Both the position numbers and the translations under genes were made by a program. The notes below the pieces were generated by a model. It made no database searches and was not told the origin of the DNA. It saw only the letters and a list, made by a program, of their open reading frames with translations. This document shows, in pieces, positions 23,554 to 32,464 of a stretch of DNA of 36,220 bases. Origin of the DNA: Rhizobium sp. ASV20 (GTDB lineage Bacteria > Pseudomonadota > Alphaproteobacteria > Rhizobiales > Rhizobiaceae); assembly GCF_016429015.1 (NCBI RefSeq), contig NZ_JAELTU010000069.1, positions 1-36,220 of the forward strand. The letters run 5' to 3'. Numbering within the stretch: position 1 is the first letter of the stretch; the number at the start of each line of letters is the position of its first letter.

Positions 23554-26259
23554 TTATTTCGAGATCAGGCAGGTGCCACCGGCGGCGCGGTAGCGCTCAC
23601 AAATGGCTGCAGCCTCATCTTTCGTGCCGGCGACGACGCGGACACGGTAGTAGGTGCCCTTGCCAGCGATATCGGCCTTGCGGATCTCAAGCTGATGCTT
23701 GCCGATGATGTTGGCAAACTTGACCTTGAGGTTTGCCTGCGACTTCTGCGCATCGGCTTCAGTCGGCAAGGATGCGATCTGCACGCCATAAACGCCACTG
23801 CTGGCTGCCGTGGTCGCAACCGGAGCCGCCGCCGCAACCTGCTTCGGCTGCTGAGGCTTGGGCTGTGCATCCGGTGCCGGAGCGGCAGTGTTCGCCTTGG
23901 CGGTCTCAGGACGAGTCGTCGGAACCGGATTGGTCTTGACGACGCGGATCGGCGTGCTTTCGGCACTCGCTGCGTCACCGTTGTCGGGTTGCGCTGCGGG
24001 CTGAGTGTTTGCCGCTGCAGGGCGCGAACCGGTAGAAGCAACCTGGTTATTCGCTGCGGCAGGCGCCGTCTTGGCTGTCGTTGCCGGAGCAAGCGCAGGC
24101 TCGTCACGCGGGACAAGCGAACCGTCCGGCTTCACGATCATTGTACGCACCTTGCGCGGCGACACGGCGGGAACCTGATCGTCGCCATTGGCCGCAACAT
24201 TGGCATTGCCGCCATTCTGATTCGGCAGCAGGCGCGGATCCGACGTATCACCAACTGCAGTCGGCGTTACCTGATCACCGCCGCCATCATCCGGAGAGAT
24301 GGATTCGGGGATCAGCGTCTTCTGGACGACATCGACCGGCTGCTCGTTGGAGGAAACCAGTTCCTTCTGCTTCGGCGCTGCGTTGCCGTCGCCAGCCACA
24401 CGGTCATAAACAGCCTTGTCCTGATTCGGGACAACAGTGCCGCCCGGATTTTCCGGAGCCACCTTCACCGGATCCGCATCGGCAGTGATGACGCGCGGTT
24501 CGCCGGAGAAATTGGAGATCGGCGAGCCGTGGCGAACCCAGCTGTAGGCACCGTAGCCGCCTGCGCCGAGCGCAACGATGACGGCAGCAGCCGTCACCAT
24601 GCCGCGTACGGAACGACCGGTGCGGCGGCTTCCCGCTGCCGGGTTCAGCGTCATGCGGGCAACGTTCTCGACCGGAGTGGATGCTTCGCGATAGCTGCGA
24701 CGGAAATCTTCTTCCAGCGCACGCTCGAATTCATCGAATTCTTCGATCGGCTGCTTGGCAACCGCGGCAGCGGGCTGCGCGACGGTATTCTTGGACCAGG
24801 AAGCAGCGGCTGCGACGCCGGCACCCAATGCTGCTGCGGCCGCAGGCTTGAATGGCTCGGGCGCAGCTTCCTTTGCGGGGGTGCCGAGAAGGCTCGCCAT
24901 TTCCGAATCGATATCGAAATCATATTCGGGCGGAACGGCGATCGGCTCCTCCGGCTCGATCGCCGGCAGATGCGGAACGTGAGAACCCTCGAAGGTTTCG
25001 ACGCGTTCTTCCGTCTCGGAAATCTCTGTGGGATCGAAGGGCAGAGCCTGATCAGCTTCGAAGACAGGGGCAACATGCTGCGACACCGGAGCGGCAACAG
25101 GCGCAGTCGGAATGGGCTGCGGCGCAGCTGCTGCGACTGCAGGGGCCGAGAGTGTAGGTGCGCCGCGGGAAACCAGCGGCTCGACGAACGGAGCAACTGG
25201 AGCCGGTTGCCGGGAAGCCTGCTTCTCAGCTTCGGCGAAATCAAGCTCGGCGAGTTCCATTTCGATATCGGCGAGATCGAACTCGAAATCCTGGTCGACA
25301 AAAGGATCTTCGGCGCCGAAGGTGATCGGCTTCGGCTCTTCATGCCGCGGCGCAGCGGTTACCGGCATAGCCGGATATTCGGTGGCCGTTACGCCGAAAT
25401 CCCCGAAAGCTGGCTCGTTCTTGATAACGGCCGAATTCGATTTCGTCGGAACCGGATAACGATCAACATCCGCCAGCAAAGCGTCGATCTCAGCCGAAAG
25501 AGCTGCGGCATCCACAGGCGCGGGCTTCTGCGGCTCCGGTGCCCGGGCAGCAGCAGGAACCTGCTGGGGCGCGATTGCCGCCTGTGGCTGATAGATAGGT
25601 TCGGCGACTTCGGGCTCGCCGAAATCGATCGCCATTTCGTCGAGCATTGCGTCGACGGGAGCGCTCGGGGGCGGAGCAACCGGCGAAACCGTGGCCGGAG
25701 CCGACTGCTCGCGCTGTGCTTGTGCAGATGCCAACGTGAAATTGGCGAGCGGCAGTCGAACCGTAGCAGCAGCGGATTGCGGCGTCTTGGCGACCGGAGG
25801 TGCAGGCGGCTGGATCGGCGCGGGCTTCGGCTCAAGCTGAGAAACCTGCTGCAACGCCGGAGCAATCGACATCTCCAGTTCTTCGATCAGATCGCGAGCG
25901 CCCATGATCGGCTTTGGCGAAGCCACCGGCTGCGGCACTTCCTCGAAGGTAGGCTCGGCCCGCACCGGCTCGACAGGCCGCGAGGCCGGTGGCGGAACCG
26001 GATCGACCGGAGCAACCTGGGCCGATGGAGCCGAGGTGTCATTTGCCGGATTCATGCGAGGCGTATCGTAACGCTCGAATTCGCGAAGGAGCTCGTCTTC
26101 GAGATTGAAGGCAGGCTCCTGACGTTGAGAGGCAGGAGCCGCCTGAGCAGCGGGGCGCGGCTCGAAACCTACGATGCGGGCCAGTTCCGCAAGCGGATCA
26201 TCCTCCGCAAAGAACCCGTCGTTTCCGCCTGCGCGATACGCCAACTGTTTTTCTGCCAT
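23554..26259 (-). CDS. SPOR-domain membrane protein, Pro/Ala-rich
   Basis: SPOR domains bind glycan strands stripped of stem peptides at division sites. The 901-residue product has a long cytoplasmic N-terminal half of Pro/Ala/Glu-rich low-complexity sequence, one membrane helix near 545-570 (GMVTAAAVIVALGAGGYGAY), a periplasmic disordered linker, and a C-terminal SPOR domain from about 822 (VYGVQIASLPTEADAQKSQA ... YYRVRVVAG) to the end. The ATG at 26259 has GGAACGGG upstream. Position upstream of nagZ fits a septal peptidoglycan role. It is probably a separate unit from nagZ because of the terminator after it. Confidence 0.93.
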   Translation of the reverse strand: MAEKQLAYRAGGNDGFFAEDDPLAELARIVGFEPRPAAQAAPASQRQEPAFNLEDELLREFERYDTPRMNPANDTSAPSAQVAPVDPVPPPASRPVEPVRAEPTFEEVPQPVASPKPIMGARDLIEELEMSIAPALQQVSQLEPKPAPIQPPAPPVAKTPQSAAATVRLPLANFTLASAQAQREQSAPATVSPVAPPPSAPVDAMLDEMAIDFGEPEVAEPIYQPQAAIAPQQVPAAARAPEPQKPAPVDAAALSAEIDALLADVDRYPVPTKSNSAVIKNEPAFGDFGVTATEYPAMPVTAAPRHEEPKPITFGAEDPFVDQDFEFDLADIEMELAELDFAEAEKQASRQPAPVAPFVEPLVSRGAPTLSAPAVAAAAPQPIPTAPVAAPVSQHVAPVFEADQALPFDPTEISETEERVETFEGSHVPHLPAIEPEEPIAVPPEYDFDIDSEMASLLGTPAKEAAPEPFKPAAAAALGAGVAAAASWSKNTVAQPAAAVAKQPIEEFDEFERALEEDFRRSYREASTPVENVARMTLNPAAGSRRTGRSVRGMVTAAAVIVALGAGGYGAYSWVRHGSPISNFSGEPRVITADADPVKVAPENPGGTVVPNQDKAVYDRVAGDGNAAPKQKELVSSNEQPVDVVQKTLIPESISPDDGGGDQVTPTAVGDTSDPRLLPNQNGGNANVAANGDDQVPAVSPRKVRTMIVKPDGSLVPRDEPALAPATTAKTAPAAANNQVASTGSRPAAANTQPAAQPDNGDAASAESTPIRVVKTNPVPTTRPETAKANTAAPAPDAQPKPQQPKQVAAAAPVATTAASSGVYGVQIASLPTEADAQKSQANLKVKFANIIGKHQLEIRKADIAGKGTYYRVRVVAGTKDEAAAICERYRAAGGTCLISK

Positions 26260-26321
26260 CACCCGTTCCACTCGCAAACGCTACAGTTAAATGCCAGTGC
26301 AATGTGGGTAAATGGTGACGT

Positions 26322-28082
26322 TTATCGCATTTCATCCGGTGCGGCGGTCCCGGTTATACCGAGACCCGACTTCAAAACCGACGCGACAGCGTGCACCAGC
26401 CCAAGTCTGGCAATGCTCAATTCTCGGTTCTTATCGTTAACAAATCGTAATTCAGGTAAATCTTTACCTTTGTTCCAGTGTCCGTGGAAGGAACTTGCCA
26501 GATCATAAAGGTAAAACGCGATGCGATGCGGCTCCTGCGACTGCGCCGCAGCTTCGATGATTCGCGGGAATTCCGCAACTTTGGCGATCAGTTGCAGCTC
26601 GGCCGGGTCGGAGATCATGCCAATGACTGCCTTTGCCAGATCGACCGAAGCGATATCAAGATCCGGGAACGCTTCCTTGGCCTGACGGAAGACCGACATG
26701 CAGCGCGCATGGGCATACTGCACATAGAAGACCGGATTGTCCTTGGACTGCTCGGTCACCTTGGCAAAATCGAAATCCAACGGCTCGGAACTCTTCCGAT
26801 ACAGCATCATGAAGCGGACCGAATCGCGGCCGACTTCATCGACAACTTCACGCAGGGTGACGAAGTCGCCCGAGCGCTTGGACATCTTCACGGGTTCGCC
26901 ATCGCGGAAGAGCTTGACGAGCTGGCAGAGCAGCACGGTCAGTTTTGCCTCGCCGTCCGATACACCACGCGCCACGGCCTCGAGCCGCTTGACGTAGCCG
27001 CCGTGGTCTGCACCGAGAATATAGATCATCTCGTTGAAACCGCGGTCGAACTTGTTCTTAAAGTAGGCGACGTCGGCGGCGAAATAAGTATAGGAGCCGT
27101 CCGACTTGATCAGCGGACGATCGATATCGTCGCCAACTTCCGTGGAGCGGAAGAGCGTTTGTTCGCGATCTTCCCAATCCTCCGGCAACTGCCCCTTCGG
27201 CGGCGGCAGCGCACCCTTGTAGACATAGCCCTTGAAGGTCAGATCGTTGATCGCAGTCCGGATCAGGGCTGCGCCGTTGGCGTGCAGCGTGCGTTCGGAA
27301 AAGAAGACATCGTGGTGAACGTTCAAGGCTTCCAGATCCTCGCGGATCATCGCCATCATCGCATCGATCGCCCGCTCCTTGATGATGGGAAGCCATTGAT
27401 CTTCCGGCATGCCGCGCAGCTTGGTGCCAAATTCCTTGGCAAGTGCTTCGCCAACCGGAACCAGGTAGTCGCCCGGATAGAGGCCTGCCGGAATTTCGCC
27501 GACCTGTTCGCCGAGCGCTTCGCGGTAACGAATGAAGACCGACCGCGCCAGCACATCGATCTGAGAACCGGCATCGTTGATGTAATATTCCTTGGTGACC
27601 GCATAGCCGGCAAAGGCAAGCAGGTTTGCCAGCGCATCACCGACGACCGCGCCGCGGCAATGGCCGACATGCATCGGGCCGGTCGGATTGGCCGAAACAT
27701 ATTCGACATTGACCTTCCGGCCATCACCGAGCGCCGAGCGCCCGAATTTCCCACCCTCGGAGATCATCGTCGACAAGAGCCGCTGCCAATAGCCGACCGC
27801 AAGGCGGATATTGATGAAGCCTGGACCGGCGACCGAAACTTCGGCGACGTCGGCATCTTTCTTCAGCTTGGCGACAATAATTTCCGCAAGCGCACGCGGG
27901 TTCGTTCCCAGCGGCTTGGACAGAACCATGGCCGCGTTGGTGGCAACATCACCATGACTGGCATCTCGCGGTGGCTCTACGCCAACGCGCCCGAAATCAA
28001 GTTCCGATCGCTTTTCTCTTACAATGTCAATTTGTTCGAGAGCGTTCTTAATTCTTACTTCGAAATCGGTGAAAAGGTTCAT
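26322..28082 (-). CDS. argS: Arginyl-tRNA synthetase
   Basis: This class I synthetase charges tRNA-Arg. The 586-residue product has an N-terminal Add1-type tRNA-binding domain, the HIGH-type motif HVGH in NPTGPMHVGHCRGA, the second signature KMSKRSGDFVTL, and a DALR-type anticodon-binding C-terminal domain (VQYAHARCMSV, LASSFHGHWN). The ATG at 28082 is chosen to match the family start MNLFTDFE; a GTG four codons upstream (28094) is possible. It lies 54 nt downstream of dgt and 62 nt upstream of the SPOR gene. Confidence 0.97.
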   Translation of the reverse strand: MNLFTDFEVRIKNALEQIDIVREKRSELDFGRVGVEPPRDASHGDVATNAAMVLSKPLGTNPRALAEIIVAKLKKDADVAEVSVAGPGFINIRLAVGYWQRLLSTMISEGGKFGRSALGDGRKVNVEYVSANPTGPMHVGHCRGAVVGDALANLLAFAGYAVTKEYYINDAGSQIDVLARSVFIRYREALGEQVGEIPAGLYPGDYLVPVGEALAKEFGTKLRGMPEDQWLPIIKERAIDAMMAMIREDLEALNVHHDVFFSERTLHANGAALIRTAINDLTFKGYVYKGALPPPKGQLPEDWEDREQTLFRSTEVGDDIDRPLIKSDGSYTYFAADVAYFKNKFDRGFNEMIYILGADHGGYVKRLEAVARGVSDGEAKLTVLLCQLVKLFRDGEPVKMSKRSGDFVTLREVVDEVGRDSVRFMMLYRKSSEPLDFDFAKVTEQSKDNPVFYVQYAHARCMSVFRQAKEAFPDLDIASVDLAKAVIGMISDPAELQLIAKVAEFPRIIEAAAQSQEPHRIAFYLYDLASSFHGHWNKGKDLPELRFVNDKNRELSIARLGLVHAVASVLKSGLGITGTAAPDEMR

Positions 28083-28136
28083 GTTCTGATCCACGCATAG
28101 CTTGGGCGGGCCGGTGTCGGCCCAACGCCGCGCTGC

Positions 28137-29354
28137 CTACCGCAAATCGGGAGTCTGGTCAAACAGCCGCTTGTGGGCGCTGATCGCATAGGTGTCCGTC
28201 ATGCCGGCCAGATAATCGCCCACATGCCGTGCCTTGGCCGCGACGGCCAGCCCGGCGATATGGTCGACCCAATAGTGGCTCTGCATCTCCTTTGGATTGT
28301 CCATGTAGGCCCGGAACAGGTCCGTGACGATCTGCGCTGCGCCGGCGCGGATATGCATGATATCGGGATGACGATAGATGCGCTTGAACAGCATCTGCTT
28401 GATCTGCTTATCGGTTTCGGCCATCTCGGGCGAGAAGGTCGCGGTGACGCGGCCGGCGGCACGTATATCGGCGACGTTCCCCGGCTTGATTTCGGCGAGC
28501 GCCTGCTGCGAAACGGCGATGACGTCCTCGACCATGCGGGTGATCTGCCGGCGCATGATTTCATGGGTGAAACGGCTCGGCTCCAGATGCGGATAACGCG
28601 TCCTCACCTCCGCCATCAGTCCGGAAAGAAACGGCACCTCCTCCAGCATCTCGAAAGTCAGGTAGCCGGAGCGCAGGCCGTCATCAATGTCATGGGTGTT
28701 GTAAGCGATATCATCGGCAATCGCGGCAACCTGCGCTTCCAGACTGGCGTAGGAAGCGATTTCCAGATCGTGGATTTCGCAGTAATCGAGAATAGGCTGA
28801 GGCACCGGTCCACGGATGCCCTTGCCGTCCGGCGTCATCAATGGGCCATTGTGCTTGACCAGACCCTCAAGCGTCTCCCAGGTCAGATTGAGCCCGTCGA
28901 AATCAGCATAGCGACGCTCGAGCTTTGTGACGATGCGCAGGGATTGAGCATTGTGATCGAAGCCGCCATAGGGCTGCAGCATCTCGTGAAGCGCATCCTC
29001 GCCGGTGTGGCCGAACGGCGTGTGGCCGAAATCGTGAACCAGCGCCACACCTTCCGCCAGATCCTCATCCAGCTTCAGGGCACGCGCCAAGGCACGGGCG
29101 ATCTGCGCCACTTCGATCGTATGCGTCAGGCGGGTTCGGTAATGATCCCCGTCCTGAGCGATGAATACCTGCGTCTTGTGCTTCAGCCGCCGGAAAGCGG
29201 TCGCATGGACGATGCGGTCGCGGTCGCGCTGGAATTCGGAGCGCGTCGGGCTGCCGCCCTCTTCGTAGAGCCGGCCGCGCGAAGCCCAGGGATCCGTTGC
29301 ATAAACAGCCTTGTCACCATACCCGAAACCCAATGCATGCGTATCAATCGTCAT
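28137..29354 (-). CDS. dgt: dGTPase-like HD-domain triphosphohydrolase
   Basis: The family hydrolyses dGTP or other dNTPs to the nucleoside and triphosphate. The 405-residue product has the HD metal-site pattern: H in RTRLTHTIEVAQIARALARAL, then HDFGHTPFGHTGEDAL, and a later Asp in IADDIAYNTHDIDDG. The start is the ATG at 29354 (MTIDTHALGFGYGD) with GGATGG upstream; 20 more codons upstream to 29414 are not family-like. Exact dNTP specificity is not visible. It diverges from erpA across a 299-nt gap in which I see no gene. Confidence 0.93.
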   Translation of the reverse strand: MTIDTHALGFGYGDKAVYATDPWASRGRLYEEGGSPTRSEFQRDRDRIVHATAFRRLKHKTQVFIAQDGDHYRTRLTHTIEVAQIARALARALKLDEDLAEGVALVHDFGHTPFGHTGEDALHEMLQPYGGFDHNAQSLRIVTKLERRYADFDGLNLTWETLEGLVKHNGPLMTPDGKGIRGPVPQPILDYCEIHDLEIASYASLEAQVAAIADDIAYNTHDIDDGLRSGYLTFEMLEEVPFLSGLMAEVRTRYPHLEPSRFTHEIMRRQITRMVEDVIAVSQQALAEIKPGNVADIRAAGRVTATFSPEMAETDKQIKQMLFKRIYRHPDIMHIRAGAAQIVTDLFRAYMDNPKEMQSHYWVDHIAGLAVAAKARHVGDYLAGMTDTYAISAHKRLFDQTPDLR

Positions 29355-29653
29355 TATCCATCCATTCCGGCATTTGGCTCTCACACCTCCTCGGTGCGCG
29401 CCACTCCATTGCAATCATTCCCAGGGCTGCCTGCAATCCGGACAGACATCCTGATCTCAAGCGTCCCAGCCATTGACGCCGCTCTGCGGCCTTCATACCT
29501 ATAGACAGAAAACAGCAAAATGGTGTGGGGCTCAACAACCAAACCAAAGCTGTCACCGGCCTGGCTTTCATGTTAAAGGCTATCGATATCAGCCGTTTGA
29601 AAGCTCGACGGCCATTGGTTCTCTCCGGATCTTGACCCCGGCAGGAGGAAAAT

Positions 29654-29986
29654 ATGACTGAGGTAAATGTTACCCTATCCGATGCCGCGGCAAAGCGAAT
29701 CGCTGCCATCGTCGGCGCGGAGACTGGAAAGCGCGCCCTTCGCGTTGCTGTCGAAGGCGGCGGCTGTTCCGGCTTTTCCTACAAATTCGACCTGGTCGAA
29801 GGCCCGGAAGACGACGATGTGATCGTCGAAAAGGGCAACGCAACTGTTCTGATCGATCAACTCTCCCTGGTCTATATGGCCGGATCCGAGATCGACTTCG
29901 TCGACAACCTTCTCGGCCAGTCCTTTCAGATCAAGAATCCGAATGCCGTCGCAAGCTGTGGCTGCGGCACGAGTTTCGCCATCTGA
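29654..29986 (+). CDS. erpA: Iron-sulfur cluster insertion protein ErpA (A-type carrier)
   Basis: A-type carriers hand iron-sulfur clusters to target proteins. The 110-residue product has the three conserved cysteines, C38 (GGGCSGF) and C102/C104 (CGCG), and ends SFAI. The ATG at 29654 has GGAGGAAAAT directly upstream. ErpA and IscA are hard to separate by motif; the isolated position away from isc/suf genes and the length favour ErpA. Confidence 0.92.
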   Translation: MTEVNVTLSDAAAKRIAAIVGAETGKRALRVAVEGGGCSGFSYKFDLVEGPEDDDVIVEKGNATVLIDQLSLVYMAGSEIDFVDNLLGQSFQIKNPNAVASCGCGTSFAI

Positions 29987-30013
29987 TCCCTGCCCTTTTT
30001 CCACAGTTTGATT

Positions 30014-30043
30014 GCCGGCTCGGAGCCCTCGCTCCGGGCCGGT
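30014..30043 (+). terminator. Strong hairpin after erpA, possible terminator
   Basis: A 13-bp stem (GCCGGC-T-CGGAGC with GCTCCG-G-GCCGGT, two wobble pairs) closes on CCTC, 28 nt after the erpA stop. The following sequence TTCTCATA is only weakly T-rich, so it may terminate poorly or be a stability element. Confidence 0.4.
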
Positions 30044-30112
30044 TCTCATATGGGCTGTAGTCAAGTGGATGCTCTGCGGATACAACGGGGCGAAGCAAAG
30101 GATGAGCCGCCC

Positions 30113-30904
30113 ATGAAAATCGCCACCTGGAACATCAACGGCGTCAAAGCGCGTATCGAAAACCTCTGCCAATGGCTGAAAGATTCGAGCCCGGACATCG
30201 TTTGCCTTCAGGAGATCAAGACGGTCGACGAAGGCTTTCCGCGGCTGGAGATCGAAGCGCTCGGCTATCACGTCGAGACGCATGGGCAAAAGGGCTTCAA
30301 CGGCGTTGCGATTCTCTCCAAGACCAAACCTGACGAGGTAACCCGCGGCCTGCCTGGCGATGATAGCGACGAGCAATCCCGCTTCATCGAAGCCGTGTTT
30401 TCGATCGAAGGGCATGGCGCGCTGCGCATCTGCTGCCTCTATCTGCCGAACGGCAATCCCGTCGATACAGAAAAATACCCCTACAAGCTGGCCTGGATGG
30501 AGCGGTTGCGGAAGTTCGCATTGGATCGCCTCGCATTGGAGGAACCGCTTGTGCTCGCCGGCGATTACAATGTCATCCCAGAGCCGCACGATTGCTTCGA
30601 CCCGAAAGTTTGGGAAAGTGATGCGCTGTTCCTGCCGCAGACGCGTCAGGCTTTCCGTCAGCTCGAACATCTCGGCTTTACGGATGCGGTGCGGGCGACG
30701 ACGGATGCAGTCAAGCTCTATACATTCTGGGATTATCAGGCCGGCGCATGGCCGAAGAACAACGGCATACGCATCGATCACCTGATGCTGTCGCCGGAAG
30801 CTGCCGACCGCCTAACTGCAACGGCTGTCGAAAAGCATGTGCGCGCCTGGGAAAAGCCCTCGGACCATGTCCCTGTTATCGCGCATCTCGATTTCGGCAA
30901 CTAA
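30113..30904 (+). CDS. xthA: Exodeoxyribonuclease III
   Basis: ExoIII is an AP endonuclease and 3'-5' exonuclease of base excision repair. The 263-residue product carries the family catalytic set: N7 in WNINGVKAR, E34 in CLQEIK, GDYNV, and the C-terminal PSDHVPVIAHLDF with the catalytic D-H pair. The ATG at 30113 with AGGATGAG upstream begins at the conserved MKIATWNING; upstream frame to 30008 overlaps the hairpin and is rejected. It converges on exoR. Confidence 0.96.
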   Translation: MKIATWNINGVKARIENLCQWLKDSSPDIVCLQEIKTVDEGFPRLEIEALGYHVETHGQKGFNGVAILSKTKPDEVTRGLPGDDSDEQSRFIEAVFSIEGHGALRICCLYLPNGNPVDTEKYPYKLAWMERLRKFALDRLALEEPLVLAGDYNVIPEPHDCFDPKVWESDALFLPQTRQAFRQLEHLGFTDAVRATTDAVKLYTFWDYQAGAWPKNNGIRIDHLMLSPEAADRLTATAVEKHVRAWEKPSDHVPVIAHLDFGN

Positions 30905-30975
30905 GCACCATATCTGACAGGCGCGCGCTCGGCGCTATTTATCGCCGCTGGGCTGCGCGGGTGGCTTGCGTCGGT

Positions 30976-31779
30976 TCAGTCGGAGCCAGCAACATCAAGC
31001 TGGTGCGCCATCGAGACTGCGACGCGGCGATCATTCTCGTTTGCGACCGAGAAGGCCTGTTCCTGGATATCTTCCATCCAGCCGCAATCCTTCGGCTTAC
31101 ACTTGTCGAGCGCGGCCGTCATGAAGGCCAATCCGCGAATCGATTGCCCTTCCTGGAACAGAAGATTGCCAAACACGGCCATGGCGCCGGGGTGGCCGCT
31201 CTTGCGCGCCTGGTTCAGCCACTTCTTCGCCTGCTGCACATTGGGGGCTCCGCCCTCGCCTGACAGCATCATTTGCGCCAGCTGGAACTGAGCCTCTGGG
31301 ACACCGAAGGTGGATGCAACCTGAAAATAGAGCTGGCGGGCCTGGCTGAGATCAACTTTCACCGGGCTATTGGCAATGCCGGTCTTGTAGTAGCCGGCGA
31401 GAGCAAGTAGCGCGTTGATGAAGAAGCCGGTATCCTCAGAGCCCGGCTCCACGCCCTGCTGCGCTATCTCACTGTAGATCTTGAAGGCTTCGAAATCGTT
31501 CTGCGCGACGCCGTCGCCATCGGCATACATATTGGCGAGAGCCCAGCGCGAGCCTGTATGGCCCTTTTCGGCGGCGTAGCGATAGGCCTCGACCGCCTCT
31601 TCCTTCTGCCCGTTCTTGTAGGCTTTAAAGCCGAATTTGAAGAGATCGAACGGACCCGATTCCTTGGAAACACCGGCATTGATATCGAATGCCCGGGCTT
31701 GACCTGCCAGCGCCACCGCCGCGGCGAGGGACAGGCTGAGCATCATGACTCTCGCTGATATGAACTCGGACTTAAACAT
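30976..31779 (-). CDS. exoR: ExoR, periplasmic Sel1-repeat regulator of ExoS-ChvI
   Basis: ExoR holds the ExoS sensor kinase inactive in the periplasm, controlling succinoglycan, motility and symbiosis. The 267-residue product has a signal peptide (RVMMLSLSLAAAVALAGQARA, broken here only by description) cleaved near A30, then FDINAGVSKESGPFDLFKFG and several Sel1/TPR-like helical repeats (AVEAYRYAAEKGHTGSRWAL; ARQLYFQVASTFGVPEAQFQ; AKKWLNQARKSGHPGAMAVF). Length and sequence fit rhizobial ExoR, about 268 residues. A80-L81 coincides with the periplasmic cleavage site reported for S. meliloti ExoR, as I recall it. The ATG at 31779 fits family length; its ribosome site is weak, and an ATG at 31803 is an alternative. 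Confidence 0.9.
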   Translation of the reverse strand: MFKSEFISARVMMLSLSLAAAVALAGQARAFDINAGVSKESGPFDLFKFGFKAYKNGQKEEAVEAYRYAAEKGHTGSRWALANMYADGDGVAQNDFEAFKIYSEIAQQGVEPGSEDTGFFINALLALAGYYKTGIANSPVKVDLSQARQLYFQVASTFGVPEAQFQLAQMMLSGEGGAPNVQQAKKWLNQARKSGHPGAMAVFGNLLFQEGQSIRGLAFMTAALDKCKPKDCGWMEDIQEQAFSVANENDRRVAVSMAHQLDVAGSD

Positions 31780-32370
31780 AACAGTCGATTTCTTTCGCTC
31801 CATTCGGGCCTGCCACCGCATTTGTAAACGCGCCGCCAGATTCGCGAATGTTTTCCCTGATGGCGCACGAGACTGAATCATCCTTCGAAAGGACGGCTCC
31901 CGTGGCACTCAACCGAAGCTGTTTGCCACAATTGCGAGCATAGCTTGCAATTATGTCCAAACCAGCATTTGCGTGACCGTTATCGCATCTCACCGCCGAA
32001 GCGGCGCTCTCATTAGAATTCCAATGAGCGATATCGGACATGGTCAGGTCGACGACTTTCCCTGGCATACAAAGACTTTTCCGCTGCATCGGAAGCATGA
32101 CTGCTCCGATCCCGGATTGTTGCTTATGCCAAAGTGGAAATTCACCCATCGACCGCTTACGCACTTTCTACAAGGCTTGCCCCTGTGCCCGTGTAATCGC
32201 TGCTCCCCATTTGTGGCGGGAAATGGACAAATTGTAATCCGATCACGGGCTTGCAATACGTTGAAATAGAGTGTTGCTAATTCGTCACAAAAAATTTATC
32301 GGCGCAGAGATTTCCTTAACCATAAACGGCGCAATAAGACCGTTTTCCGCCTCATCGCGAGCAATGGCCG
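31780..32370. other. Long intergenic region upstream of exoR
   Basis: About 590 nt between exoR and the outer-membrane gene's terminator shows no supported gene. The minus-strand frame 31772-32164 has no ribosome site and no family-like sequence. The region holds a near-perfect dyad at 31930-31952. A long 5' region fits a regulated gene such as exoR, whose transcription is autoregulated in S. meliloti. Confidence 0.5.
31930..31952. promoter_or_regulatory. Dyad symmetry upstream of exoR, possible operator
   Basis: AATTGC-G-AGC and GCT-T-GCAATT form an inverted repeat with one mismatch pair and a 3-nt centre, about 150 nt upstream of the exoR ATG. The spacing suits a dimeric regulator. No T-run follows, so it is not a terminator. 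Confidence 0.4.
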
Positions 32371-32409
32371 ACAAAGAAACGCTGCGAGACCTGATGGAGC
32401 TCGCAGCGT
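32371..32409 (-). terminator. Likely terminator of the outer-membrane protein gene
   Basis: A 10-bp stem (ACGCTGCGAG/CTCGCAGCGT) at 32379-32409 with an 11-nt loop is followed on the minus strand by TTCTTTGT. A second hairpin, AGGCAGGTT/AACCTGCCT, lies at about 32425-32445 between it and the stop codon. Confidence 0.6.
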
Positions 32410-32464
32410 CGATCGCGATAGTAGAAGGCAGGTTATGAACCTGCCTCAATACAAGGGAATATCC

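Noticed and set aside
23440..26508. Plus-strand open frame of 1022 codons
   Set aside because: It is antisense to the SPOR gene. Its Arg/Cys-rich product mirrors the Pro/Ala-rich coding strand and has no domain.
29344..29709. 121-codon minus-strand frame between dgt and erpA
   Set aside because: It overlaps both neighbours' starts and their ribosome sites and has no recognisable sequence.
31772..32164. 130-codon minus-strand frame upstream of exoR
   Set aside because: It overlaps the exoR start, has no ribosome site and looks like non-coding leader.
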